Source: Aggregatilinea lenta
Lineage (GTDB): Bacteria > Chloroflexota > Anaerolineae > Aggregatilineales > Aggregatilineaceae
Assembly (NCBI RefSeq): GCF_003569045.1
Contig: NZ_BFCB01000002.1
Span: 1,159,506 to 1,223,505, forward strand
Direction: 5' to 3'
Length of the DNA stretch: 64,000 nt
The notes beneath the pieces were generated by a model. That model saw only the letters and a list, made by a program, of their open reading frames with translations. It searched no databases and had not been told where the DNA came from. The stretch's first letter is position 1. Every line of letters begins with the position of its first letter. A program made the translations under genes and the position numbers. Positions 29,411 to 38,634 of this stretch are shown piece after piece.

Positions 29411-30781
29411 ATGCGAATGTGGTACAAGGCCCGGTTGGGGCTGCTCGTGCTGGCGCTGGTTGGGCTGCCGGCGATGGTCGCACGCGGGCAGGGGCCCGAC
29501 GAGACGGTCGATCCGGCGATCACGGCGTGGCTGCAAGCGAACGCGATCCCGTTCGACACGGCGGAGCCGGGCGGCAGTGACGCGGACCTGATGCCAATCA
29601 GAGAGATCGTCGGGGATGCGCGCATCGTCGCGCTGGGCGAAGCAACGCACGGCACGCACGAGTTCTTCGCCATGAAGCACCGCCTGATCGAATTCCTGAT
29701 CGAGGAAATGGGCTTCACCGTGTTCGCCATGGAGGCCAACTGGCTGCCGATGGAGCGCATCAATGACTACGTCCAGACGGGTGACGGCGACCCGGTGGAG
29801 CTGCTCGCCGCTCAGGGGTTTTGGGTCTGGAACACCCAGGAAGTGCTCGACCTGATCGAGTGGCTGCGGGCCTTCAACGTCGCGCACCCAGACAACCCCG
29901 TGCAAGTCACTGGATTCGACGCGCAAGACCCGCTCAACCCGCAAGAAGCCGTGCTGGCCTATTTGCGCGAGGTCGATCCCGACGCCGCTGCCCTGGCCGA
30001 GGAACGCTACACCTGTCTGCCGGAGATACCCCAGGCGTTTACCTCACCGCAGGAATTCGATGCGTACCTCGAGAGCATGCCCAGTTGCACTGTAGACACA
30101 GAGGCTGTCCATAATGACATCGTCCAGTTCCGGGCAGGCTACGAGCCGACGCTAGGTACGGACGCCTACGAACGCGCGCTGCACAGCGCCGATCTGGTCG
30201 TGCAGGCGTATCGCATCTTCGCGCCCGGCAGCACGCTGAGTACGCGCGACCGCTATATGGCCGAAAACGTGGAATGGCTTATCGAGCGTAATCCAGACGC
30301 CAAGATCATCCTGTGGGCGCACAACTACCACGTCTTTCGCAGCCCCGACATTTACGGGCGAACCATGGCGGGCCGGTTGGAAGAGAATCACGGCGACGAA
30401 ATGGTCGTCTTCGGCTTCACGTTCTACCAGGGTGTGGCTAATTCGCGGAAACTCAGCATGGTCGATGACCAGGTAGTTTGGGGGTCGATCGAGGCGTTCG
30501 AACTGCCACCTGCCATCGCCGGAAGTTACGAGGCCGCGTTTCACAGCACCGGGCTGCCGCGTTTCATCCTGAGCTTCAAGGGGCTGGAGCTAAGCGGCGA
30601 CGCGCGCTGGCTGCGCAACGTCCACTTGATGCGCCAATTTGGAGCCGGATACTATCCCGACAATGCGGAGAATTATTTTGGCAAAACGACGCTGCCGATC
30701 ATCTTCGACGCGGTAATCTACTTCGATGACACCACGGCTTCGCAGTTGATCCCCATGCCGGGGGTGGAGTACGCAAATTGA
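29411..30781 (+). CDS. Erythromycin esterase-like protein, active site intact
   Basis: The 456-residue product begins with a signal-like segment (ARLGLLVLALVGLPAMVARGQ) and so may be exported. The core matches the erythromycin-esterase/succinoglycan-synthesis family. GEATHGTHEFF carries the catalytic Glu/His cluster, HRLIEFLIEEMGFTVFAMEAN follows with its Glu, and ILWAHNYHVFRS carries later conserved histidines. Macrolide hydrolysis is known only for a few members (EreA/EreB); most have unknown substrates, so resistance should not be assumed. The gene has its own TATAAT and is followed by a tandem paralogue. Confidence 0.85.
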   Translation: MRMWYKARLGLLVLALVGLPAMVARGQGPDETVDPAITAWLQANAIPFDTAEPGGSDADLMPIREIVGDARIVALGEATHGTHEFFAMKHRLIEFLIEEMGFTVFAMEANWLPMERINDYVQTGDGDPVELLAAQGFWVWNTQEVLDLIEWLRAFNVAHPDNPVQVTGFDAQDPLNPQEAVLAYLREVDPDAAALAEERYTCLPEIPQAFTSPQEFDAYLESMPSCTVDTEAVHNDIVQFRAGYEPTLGTDAYERALHSADLVVQAYRIFAPGSTLSTRDRYMAENVEWLIERNPDAKIILWAHNYHVFRSPDIYGRTMAGRLEENHGDEMVVFGFTFYQGVANSRKLSMVDDQVVWGSIEAFELPPAIAGSYEAAFHSTGLPRFILSFKGLELSGDARWLRNVHLMRQFGAGYYPDNAENYFGKTTLPIIFDAVIYFDDTTASQLIPMPGVEYAN

Positions 30782-30821
30782 GGCGCAACGCAGGCACGGA
30801 TGCGGACTTCAAACAAGGCTC

Positions 30822-30827
30822 TATAAT
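30822..30827 (+). promoter_or_regulatory. -10 box upstream of the second esterase-like gene
   Basis: A perfect TATAAT lies 35 bases before the GTG start, the same distance as for the first paralogue, so the promoter was probably duplicated with the gene. Confidence 0.5.
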
Positions 30828-30861
30828 GGGTTCGCGAGTTTGGTATGCAGCGGGATAGAGT

Positions 30862-32250
30862 GTGCACATGTCGTACAAAGCGCTAGCGGTGGTGGTCATC
30901 GTGTGCCTAGTCGGGATCGCCGGGGCAATTGTGAACGATCGCAAGCCCGAACCCAGGCGGACCGATCCGGACATCACGGCGTGGCTGCAAGCGAACGCGA
31001 TCGCGTTCGACACGGCGGAGCCGGGCGGCAGCGACGCGGACCTGCTGCCGCTCAAGGATGCCATCGGGGATGCACGCATCGTCGCGCTGGGGGAACCCAC
31101 GCCCGGCGTGCACGAGTTCTTCGCCGTGCGGCAGCGGCTGGTCGAGCTGCTGGTCGAGGACATGGGCTTCACCGTGCTCGGCCTGGAAATCGGGTTTGTT
31201 CCGGCTGAGCACCTCAACGCATATCTCCAGACCGGCGACGGCGATCCGGCGGATCTGGTCGCCGCGGTCGCCGAATGGTCGTGGTACACGCAGGAAGTGC
31301 TCGACCTGATCGCGTGGCTGCGCGCCTACAACGTCGCCCACCCGGATCAGCCGGTGCAGATCTTCGGATTCAACACGCTGGACGTCGTGGAACCGCGCGA
31401 CGCCGTGCTGGCCTACCTGCGCGAAGTCGATCCCGGCGCGGCGGCACGGGCCGAGACGCACTATAGCTGCCTGTCGAACCTGCCCGAAGGCTCCAGCACA
31501 TCCTTGATTTTTGAGCTGCTCCCCCAGGCTGTGAACCTGTCCGGCTGCGGCGACGCGCTGCAGGCCGTCTACGACGACATGGCCCGGTTCCGGGCGCGCT
31601 ACGAACCCACGCTGGGCACAGACGCCTATGAGAGCGCCCTGCACAGCGCCCGCGTGCTGGTCCAGGCGCAGGATTACCTCGACACCCGTGTCACGATGAC
31701 AACCGATCGCCTGCGCGACCGCTACATGGCCGAAAACGTCGAATGGCTGATGGCGCAGCAGCCGGACGCGAAGATCATCCTCTGGGCGCAGAACAACCGC
31801 ATCGCGCGCAGCCGGAACGGCTACGGGACCACCCTCGCCGGGCGGCTGGAAGCGGATCACGGAGACGAGTTGTACACCATCGGCTTCACGTTTTACCAGG
31901 GTGCGATCAACACGCGCACGTTCGATTTTGATTTCACCGAAATCGTTTGGAGTCCGGTAGGCCCGGTCGAACTGCCGCCCGCCCCCCTCGAAAGCCACGA
32001 GGCCACGCTCCACAGCGCCGGACTGCCGCGCTTCATCCTGAACTTCAAGGGGCTGGATCTGACCGGCGACGCGCGCTGGCTGCGCCGCCTCAGCGCGTGG
32101 CGCATGATCGGAGAAGCCTATTTCCCCGACTACGCGGATAACTACACCACCACGCTCATACTGCCCACGGCCTTCGACGCGGTGATCTTCTTCGACGAGG
32201 TCACGCCGTCGCACCTGCGCCATCTGCTGTGGGTCGAGTATGTGGACTGA
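30862..32250 (+). CDS. Erythromycin esterase-like paralogue lacking catalytic histidines
   Basis: This 462-residue product is a tandem duplicate of the preceding gene; long stretches are the same (DITAWLQANAI, FDTAEPGGSDADL, ENVEWL). The starts align (MHMSYKA with MRMWYKA), which supports the GTG at 30862; an ATG lies two codons later. GEATHGTHEFF has become GEPTPGVHEFF, losing the first active-site His. ILWAHNYHVFRS has become ILWAQNNRIARS, losing two more. The N-terminal hydrophobic stretch (ALAVVVIVCLVGIAGAIV) lacks a clear cleavage site and may be an anchor. The frame is intact over full length, so a non-catalytic role is more likely than decay. Confidence 0.85.
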   Translation: MHMSYKALAVVVIVCLVGIAGAIVNDRKPEPRRTDPDITAWLQANAIAFDTAEPGGSDADLLPLKDAIGDARIVALGEPTPGVHEFFAVRQRLVELLVEDMGFTVLGLEIGFVPAEHLNAYLQTGDGDPADLVAAVAEWSWYTQEVLDLIAWLRAYNVAHPDQPVQIFGFNTLDVVEPRDAVLAYLREVDPGAAARAETHYSCLSNLPEGSSTSLIFELLPQAVNLSGCGDALQAVYDDMARFRARYEPTLGTDAYESALHSARVLVQAQDYLDTRVTMTTDRLRDRYMAENVEWLMAQQPDAKIILWAQNNRIARSRNGYGTTLAGRLEADHGDELYTIGFTFYQGAINTRTFDFDFTEIVWSPVGPVELPPAPLESHEATLHSAGLPRFILNFKGLDLTGDARWLRRLSAWRMIGEAYFPDYADNYTTTLILPTAFDAVIFFDEVTPSHLRHLLWVEYVD

Positions 32251-32300
32251 GGGACCATACACGTAAACGACCGCAAGGGGGAGGCAGAAAGGCATAGGCT

Positions 32301-32699
32301 GTGGGAAGTGAATCCTATATTATTATCGTACTCGTGGCCCCCGCGCTGATTACCATCGCACTTGCCAGAGAACTAGTGCAAGAGCCGGGCGGCAAACCGC
32401 CTCTTTTCACCAACATGTTCTGGACGTTTGGGCTGGCGTGCCTGTTCTGGATCGGCGTTTCGGCATTTATTCTAGACAAACAACTCGCCTGCGTCGATCC
32501 CCCCGACGTCGTAGAATGGGGCTGCGGAATCGGGTGGGTCTTATGCACGGGACCTGTTTTGTTCACCGCTGCCGTTGTCCTGCTGTTTTCGGCAGGATAC
32601 ATGATCGTCCAGTACATCAAACAGCGGCGGCAAAAGGCTCTGCTCGATCCAGACGCAGAGCTACCCCCTCAGAATGGACAATCCAAAGCCGATAGTTAA
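32301..32699 (+). CDS. Small membrane protein
   Basis: This 132-residue product starts at GTG with AAAGG upstream. It has three membrane helices: SYIIIVLVAPALITIALA, FWTFGLACLFWIGVSAFIL and GPVLFTAAVVLLFSAGYMIV. A Cys-containing loop lies between helices 2 and 3 (LACVDPPDVVEWGCGIGWVLC), and there is a short charged C-terminal tail. It lies 50 bases after the second esterase-like gene and may be co-transcribed with it. No family is recognised. Confidence 0.55.
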   Translation: MGSESYIIIVLVAPALITIALARELVQEPGGKPPLFTNMFWTFGLACLFWIGVSAFILDKQLACVDPPDVVEWGCGIGWVLCTGPVLFTAAVVLLFSAGYMIVQYIKQRRQKALLDPDAELPPQNGQSKADS

Positions 32700-32705
32700 A
32701 CGCAT

Positions 32706-32731
32706 CGGGGCGGACCACATGGCCCGCCCCG
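32706..32731. terminator. Hairpin between converging genes
   Basis: Arms cggggcgg and ccgccccg around a short loop lie between the stops of two converging genes. It has the GGGGC-ended form of the dispersed palindromes and could end transcription from both sides, although T-runs are short. Confidence 0.5.
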
Positions 32732-32778
32732 GCTGTTAATTCGTGATATTGCGTTGGCTGTTGGTCGTGCGCGAGGCG

Positions 32779-34023
32779 CTACTCGGTCACCGGCACGGCG
32801 TTGATGTCGCCCTGCACGGTCGCGTACTGCGCCGAGATCCAGCCCTCGCCAGCGCCGTAATTGATCTTGTACCACGACGCGTCGGCGTTCTTGCCGGTCA
32901 GCGGGTAGACGTTCGGCGCGGACGCTACACCCAGCACGCGCGTATCCGTAGACGGCCCCTGACGGATGTTCAGGTTGATGATCGTCGGGGCAGCGCCGGG
33001 CTGACCCTCGGCCAGCGGCGGGATGGTCGAGTCCTGCGGCGCGGCCTCGCCACCCTCGGCGGGTGCGACGGGCGCTGCCGGGACGGAGCCGGTCGCCTTG
33101 TACTGGCTGATCATGTCGCGCGCCATGTCGAGGTACTGCGTGCCGAAGTTCGCGCTCGGCTCGATGTGGCTGTTCTCGAAGAACTCGTTCCAGCTCGTGA
33201 TGATGATCATGTGCGGGCTGGACGCCACCGCGCCGCTGAAGCTCGCCTGGAAGAACGAGCCATTGCCGCGATCGCGCACGACCGGCTCGGCGCGGCCCAG
33301 GTGCGACTCGTCGAAGCCCGGCATGGCCGTGGCGACGAAGATGCCGCCCGCGCCCTTGACGCGCGAGGACCACGTGGCGTTGGTGCCCGCCGGGCTGCCG
33401 CTCCACGCGATGTTGTACAGGTTCAGGCCGTCGAACACGCCGACGTAGTTCAGCGCATTGCCTTCCGCGATCCAGATCGAGTCGTGGTTCGGATCGACGG
33501 CATTGCGCACGCCCGCCCACTGCTGCGGGGTGAAGCGCTGCTGGTTCCAGAAGAAGATGACGGGCTTGCCGTCGTAGCGCAGGTAAGCCGGGTGGCTGCC
33601 CAGGTTGTGAATCGCGTGATCGACCGCGCCCTGCGCCTCTTCGATGGTGGACAGGAAGCCCTGCCCCATGTCGATATCGACCGCGACGTGGAAGCCCTGG
33701 GATGATGCCTGGTTAAGCAGCGTGCCAAACACGCCGCTGGTATATGGCTCGCCGGGGCCGAACCAGCTCATCACGAAGCCGTCGATGCCCGCTGATTGCG
33801 CCTGGCCGATCTGGCGCGACATCACGCCCGCGTCTGCCGAATCGTAGGGTTCCGCCGGGCGGTCGAGCAACTCGCCCGCGCTCCACTGCCCGCTGTTGAA
33901 CCACCCGTAAAAGTAGGCCAGCACCATCGGGCCGGATTGCGCTTCAGCCGTTTGGGTCGGCTGGGCAGGCGCGAATGGGATCACCAGGGCGGCCAGGAGA
34001 ATCATGATAAACCACTTCTTCAT
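32779..34023 (-). CDS. Secreted GH99-like protein with SH3b domain
   Basis: The 414-residue product has a signal peptide (WFIMILLAALVIPFAPAQ). Its catalytic-type domain resembles glycoside hydrolase family 99 and the WbsX group: it opens VLAYFYGWFNSGQW, continues with GIDGFVMSWFGPGE, HPAYLRYDGKPVIFFW and ends with the typical IIITSWNEFFENSHIEPS, where the Glu residues are the likely catalytic or binding acids. After a Pro/Ala/Glu linker comes an SH3b domain (NLNIRQGPSTDTRVLG...WYKINYGAGEGWISAQY), which commonly binds cell wall. It is likely an extracellular alpha-mannan-type or other glycan-acting enzyme. Confidence 0.8.
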   Translation of the reverse strand: MKKWFIMILLAALVIPFAPAQPTQTAEAQSGPMVLAYFYGWFNSGQWSAGELLDRPAEPYDSADAGVMSRQIGQAQSAGIDGFVMSWFGPGEPYTSGVFGTLLNQASSQGFHVAVDIDMGQGFLSTIEEAQGAVDHAIHNLGSHPAYLRYDGKPVIFFWNQQRFTPQQWAGVRNAVDPNHDSIWIAEGNALNYVGVFDGLNLYNIAWSGSPAGTNATWSSRVKGAGGIFVATAMPGFDESHLGRAEPVVRDRGNGSFFQASFSGAVASSPHMIIITSWNEFFENSHIEPSANFGTQYLDMARDMISQYKATGSVPAAPVAPAEGGEAAPQDSTIPPLAEGQPGAAPTIINLNIRQGPSTDTRVLGVASAPNVYPLTGKNADASWYKINYGAGEGWISAQYATVQGDINAVPVTE

Positions 34024-34274
34024 TCCGATATCCTCATCTTATAGCTAGCGATACAGATAGATATTATGGAACTAACACAACACCCAACGCGGCGGCAACC
34101 ATACAAGATGAAATAAGTAAAGGCAATAGGAACTCTGAACTAGCGTTCTGATAGGGCAGACACGACTCACATGTGGCGCGTTTTCAGGTACCATTCGGGG
34201 AGCGGTGCGGTGCGGCGTTGTGTGATAAAATGCAAGAGAAATTGAGCCACAAAGGCAGGGGCGGAGCAGGATTA

Positions 34275-37200
34275 ATGCAAGCGCACGTCACATTTCCCCG
34301 GAGCCGGGAACACCTGCCCGGTATATTGCTGGCCCTGGCCGTGCTGCTGGTCGCGGCGGTCTTGCTGATCGCGGACGCGGCGGCGGCATGGCGTTGGCGG
34401 GATCAGCCCTTCCTGGGCGTTCTGCCCGCGCGTGACCTGACGCTGGACGCCAGCCAGGGCTTGTCCGACGAGGCGTGGCCCGCGCTGGATGCCGGACTGC
34501 AGCCGGGCGACCGGGTGATCGCGCTGGACGGCGTAGATCTGGCCGCGCTGCCGATCGAGGAGCGTGTGGGCGCGTTCCGGGACGCGCTGAACGCCCGTAA
34601 TCCCGGCGACACCGTGTCTGTGGTCTTCCGCCGCGACGACGTGGACGCGCGCCTGGCGTCCGGCGTGACCTGCGATGCGCTGCCGGGCGAAGAGGCTCTG
34701 GTTTGCACCACGAACGCCACCCTGATCGCCCTGCCGGACGTGGACTTCGCCGGCTATTTCGGCATCGGCTGGCTCGCGGCGATCCTCGTATGGGGCATCG
34801 GCGCGGCGCTGTTCATCCGCCAGCCGTCCACGCTGGTGATCCGCCTCGGCGCGATGCTGGCGGCGGCGCTGGCCGTCGTGCTGGCCGGGTGGTTCGATAC
34901 GCACACCACGCACCGGCTGGTCGAGGCGTGGCTGGTGGCGTGCTGCCTGGAAGCCGCCCTGCTGATCGCCTTCGGGCTGGTGTTCCCCTACCGCTACGCG
35001 TTCTTGCAGCGCACCCCGGCCTGGGCCTGGGCGCCCATCGTCGCCGGACTGGCGCTGAGCGCGGTCGGCATCGCGCTCTACCACTCGGCGGGCAGCCCGA
35101 GCCGCCAGACGCCGCTGTTCGCGCTGGGCATGCTGCTCGTCGGGTTGCTGGCGCTGGTGGGCATGTCGCTGCTGCGCCGCGTGCGCGCCGCCTCCCCGCT
35201 GGCCCACAACCAGATTTCCATCGCGCTGCTGGGGCTGGTCCCCTGGCTGGCGGCGGCGCTGGTTGGCTTTGGCTGGCAGGCCGTCGCAGGTGAGCTGCCG
35301 CCCGCGCTGATCCTGTTGAATCAGGCGCTGCCGGTGCTGCTGCCGCTGAGCATGGTCTACGCGCTGTCGCAGTCGCGCCCCACCGAGGCCGACCGCTTCG
35401 TGACGCAGAGCGTGCTGTACAGCGTGGTGATCGGCGTGCTGGTCGTCGCGTACTGGCTGATCGTCACCGGCCTCGCGCTGCTGCTGGACCGCACGGTGCT
35501 CAGCACGGCGTCCAGTCCGCTGGTGATCGCGACGACGGTGTTCGGCATCGCGGTGCTGTTCATGCCGCTGCGGCAGGCGATGCAGCGTCTTGTGGACGCG
35601 ACCTACTTCCGGGGACGCCGCGCCTACCAGCTCCTGCTGGAACGCTTCGCGCGCGAAGTCGCCAACGCGGTGACGCTGCACGACGTGATCGCGCTGGTGC
35701 AGCAGTACATGACCGACGCGCTCGCACCGGAGCACGTCACGCTGTTCGTGCGCAACGTCAGCCTGCAAGCCTATCGCCCCGAACCGGACCCGGTCACCGG
35801 GCTGCCGCTGACCGACGTCACGTTCGGCTTCGACAGCGGGCTGGCGCGCGCCCTGCGCGACGAGGCCAGCCTGATCTATTTGCAGGAGGGCCGCCCGCTG
35901 CCGCTCGACGTGGTGAGCGACCGCGCCAAGCTGGCGCTGGTCGGCGCGCCGCTGATCGTGCGGCTGAAGGGCCAGCGCGCGCTGAACGGCTTTTTGGCGA
36001 TCGGGCAGCGCCGCAGCGGCGCGGCATACACGCAGGAAGATCTGCGCTTCATCGAGAACCTCAGCGACCAGATCGCGCTGGCCGTCGAGCGCGCGCAGGT
36101 CGTGGACGACCTGGAACGGCGTATGCGCGTGCAGGACGTGCTCAGCCAGGTCAGCCGCGCGCTGAACTTCGCCATCGACTTCGACACGCTGCTGGAGCTG
36201 ATCTACGCACAGACCAGCCGCGTGATCGACGCGCCCAACTTCTACATCGCGCTGCGCAATCCCAACGTGGACGAGCTGACCTACGTGTTCTACAACGAGG
36301 GCGACGAGCGCGTCCTGGCGAAAGAGGGCGCGCGCTGGCGTATGGGCCTGGACCTGATCAGTGAGATCGCGCGCACGCAGCAGACGCTGCGCACCGACGA
36401 CTTCGTGCGCGAAACGCTCGCGCGCGACGCCGACGCCGAGATCACCAACACGACGCTGAAGGCGTGGATGGGCGTGCCGCTGCTGGCCGACACCGGGACC
36501 GGCGTGCTGGGCGTGATGGTCGCGGCCAACACTGCGTCGGGCGTCACCTTCAGCGACGACCAGCAGGACCTGTTCTGGGACATCGCCAACCTCGCGGCGA
36601 GCGCCATCGACAAGCTGCAACTGTTCAACAAGACGCAGCAGCGCGCGCGCCAGCTCAGCGCGATCAACGAGATTTCCAGCCACCTCGCCGCCGAGCTGGG
36701 CGACGTGGACCGCCTGCTGCGCATGATTACGGAGAGCGCGGTGCAGATCCTGGGCACCGAGGCGGGCAGCCTGCTGCTGGTAGACGAGGAAACGAACGAC
36801 CTCGAATTCCGCGTGGTGGTGGGCGGCGCGGGCGACGACCGCACCGGCACACGCATCCCGGCGGGCATTGGGCTGGCCGGGGCCACCGTGCAGCGCGGCG
36901 CGCCGATCATCGTCAACGACACCCTGCGCGACTCGCGCTGGTACGGTGACCTGCACACGGCGGGTGACGTCGCCCGCACGGAACCGGGCGGCAATGGAAG
37001 CGGCAGCGCCGCCGAGGCGTTCCGCTCGCACGCGATCCTCTCCGTGCCGCTACTGGTTCAGGGCCGCGCCATCGGCGTGCTGCAAACGATCAACAAGCAG
37101 GACGGCAGCATTTTCATCAGCGAGGACGCCGACCTGCTCGAAACCTTCGCGGGACAGGCGGCCATCGCCATCGAAAACGCGCGCCTGTTCAACATGACCG

Positions 37201-38471
37201 ACCAGCAGCTTGCCCTGCGCGTGCAGGAGCTGGACACGATGCAGCGCATCGACCAGGAGCTGAATCGCACGCTGAACCTGAACAACGTGGTGGACATCAC
37301 GATGGAGTGGGCGCTGCGCAAGAGCGGCGCGACGACCGGGGCGCTGTTCATCCTCGACCGCGAGCGCAACGTGCTGCGGCTGGTAGCGTCCTACGGCTAC
37401 GCGGAGGACAGCCCGTTCAGCATGGGCGGGTCGCTGGCCTACCCCGCCGACCAGGGCATCACCGGGCGCGTGATCCGCAGCGGCCAGCCCTCGCTGATCA
37501 CTGACGTCTCGATCGATCCCGACTATCGCGCGACGCTGCCCGGCTGCGTGGCCCAGCTCATTGTGCCGCTGTTCACCGCCAATCAGGTGATCGGCATGAT
37601 CATCCTGGAGAGCAACCGCGAGGGCGTGCTGGACCTGCTCGACCTCGACTTCGTCGCGCGCCTCGCCGAGCACGCCAGCCCGGCCATCGTCAACGCGCGG
37701 CTCTACCAGGAGCTTGAGCGCGCCAACCAGTCGAAGAGCGAGTTCGTGAGCTTCGTCGCACACGAGCTAAAAAACCCCATGACCAGCATGAAGGGCTACA
37801 CCGACCTGCTGATCAAGGGTGTCGTCGGCCCGGTCAACGAGCAGCAGTCGGACTTCCTGCACACGATCTTCAGCAACGTGGCCCGTATGGAAACGCTGGT
37901 CAGCGACCTCAACGACCTGACCAAGCAGGAAACGAACAATCTGCGCCTGGAAATCGCGCCCGTCAACCTGCGGGCCATCCTGCTGGAAACGCTGCGCGCC
38001 CAGCAGCGTGCCATCGACGAGAAGGGGCAGCGCCTCGCCGTCCAGGTGCCGGAAGACCTGCCGCTGGTGCGCGGCGACCAGAACCGCCTGATCCAGGTGA
38101 TGACCAACCTTGTGTCCAACGCGCACAAGTACACGCCGCCCAACGGGCGCATCACCCTCCGCGCGGAGGTGGCGCGCAACACCTGGGAGCCGCAGGGCGC
38201 GCCCTACGTGGTGCACGTCAGCGTGCAGGACACGGGCATTGGCCTCAGCGAAGAAGACCTGCACCAGCTCTTTGTGCCCTACTTCCGCAGCGAGAATCCC
38301 AAAACGCGCGAGCAGCCGGGCACGGGCCTGGGCCTGACCATCACGCGCGGCCTGATTCAGATGCACGGCGGACGCATCTGGGTGGACAGCGAGTTGGAGG
38401 TCGGCTCAACCTTCCATTTCACCGTGCCGCTGGCGACCGAAGCGGAGCAAGCCGCCGCGCAAGGATCGTAG
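34275..38471 (+). CDS. Membrane histidine kinase: PDZ-like + multi-TM + GAF repeats
   Basis: The start at 34275 (MQAHVTFPRSREH) has a GGAGCAGGA site; the open frame begins 102 bases earlier. The 1398 residues comprise one membrane helix (about 14-34), an extracytoplasmic PDZ-like segment with AGLQPGDRVIALDGVDL, then about seven helices to residue 440. Four GAF-type domains follow (about 455-1140), then HisKA with phospho-His in FVAHELKNP and an HATPase with NLVSNAHKYT, DTGIGLSEED and GTGLGLTI. The layout suggests a signal taken outside or in the membrane and integrated by the GAF array. No response regulator lies next to it. Confidence 0.88.
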   Translation: MQAHVTFPRSREHLPGILLALAVLLVAAVLLIADAAAAWRWRDQPFLGVLPARDLTLDASQGLSDEAWPALDAGLQPGDRVIALDGVDLAALPIEERVGAFRDALNARNPGDTVSVVFRRDDVDARLASGVTCDALPGEEALVCTTNATLIALPDVDFAGYFGIGWLAAILVWGIGAALFIRQPSTLVIRLGAMLAAALAVVLAGWFDTHTTHRLVEAWLVACCLEAALLIAFGLVFPYRYAFLQRTPAWAWAPIVAGLALSAVGIALYHSAGSPSRQTPLFALGMLLVGLLALVGMSLLRRVRAASPLAHNQISIALLGLVPWLAAALVGFGWQAVAGELPPALILLNQALPVLLPLSMVYALSQSRPTEADRFVTQSVLYSVVIGVLVVAYWLIVTGLALLLDRTVLSTASSPLVIATTVFGIAVLFMPLRQAMQRLVDATYFRGRRAYQLLLERFAREVANAVTLHDVIALVQQYMTDALAPEHVTLFVRNVSLQAYRPEPDPVTGLPLTDVTFGFDSGLARALRDEASLIYLQEGRPLPLDVVSDRAKLALVGAPLIVRLKGQRALNGFLAIGQRRSGAAYTQEDLRFIENLSDQIALAVERAQVVDDLERRMRVQDVLSQVSRALNFAIDFDTLLELIYAQTSRVIDAPNFYIALRNPNVDELTYVFYNEGDERVLAKEGARWRMGLDLISEIARTQQTLRTDDFVRETLARDADAEITNTTLKAWMGVPLLADTGTGVLGVMVAANTASGVTFSDDQQDLFWDIANLAASAIDKLQLFNKTQQRARQLSAINEISSHLAAELGDVDRLLRMITESAVQILGTEAGSLLLVDEETNDLEFRVVVGGAGDDRTGTRIPAGIGLAGATVQRGAPIIVNDTLRDSRWYGDLHTAGDVARTEPGGNGSGSAAEAFRSHAILSVPLLVQGRAIGVLQTINKQDGSIFISEDADLLETFAGQAAIAIENARLFNMTDQQLALRVQELDTMQRIDQELNRTLNLNNVVDITMEWALRKSGATTGALFILDRERNVLRLVASYGYAEDSPFSMGGSLAYPADQGITGRVIRSGQPSLITDVSIDPDYRATLPGCVAQLIVPLFTANQVIGMIILESNREGVLDLLDLDFVARLAEHASPAIVNARLYQELERANQSKSEFVSFVAHELKNPMTSMKGYTDLLIKGVVGPVNEQQSDFLHTIFSNVARMETLVSDLNDLTKQETNNLRLEIAPVNLRAILLETLRAQQRAIDEKGQRLAVQVPEDLPLVRGDQNRLIQVMTNLVSNAHKYTPPNGRITLRAEVARNTWEPQGAPYVVHVSVQDTGIGLSEEDLHQLFVPYFRSENPKTREQPGTGLGLTITRGLIQMHGGRIWVDSELEVGSTFHFTVPLATEAEQAAAQGS

Positions 38472-38504
38472 ACGCGGCGGGATATTCGTAGCAACCTCAC
38501 CGCC

Positions 38505-38534
38505 TCCCGTCTCCAACGTGATTGGAGACGGGAG
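38505..38534. repeat. Palindromic repeat after the kinase gene
   Basis: The sequence tcccgtctccaa-cgtg-attggagacggga is a close variant of the cccctctccaa/ttggagagggg palindromes at 8029 and 14365, with compensated changes in both arms. Confidence 0.7.
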
Positions 38535-38634
38535 CAAAGCAGGGCGGAACGTGTTTTTTGTATCTGTAGGGGGACGTGGCGTAAAGGCCGGTTGGGCAAG
38601 CGCTACCCCTGCAAGCCGTCCGCCCGTGTTTATC

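Noticed and set aside
29411-30781. Annotation as a macrolide-resistance gene
   Set aside because: Only family-level similarity to erythromycin esterase can be seen. Most family members have other or unknown substrates and there is no resistance context.
34272-37031. 919-residue minus-strand frame opposite the PDZ-like/GAF kinase
   Set aside because: It is the antisense shadow of GAF domains with clear homology on the plus strand. It has low-complexity Arg/Gln/His composition.
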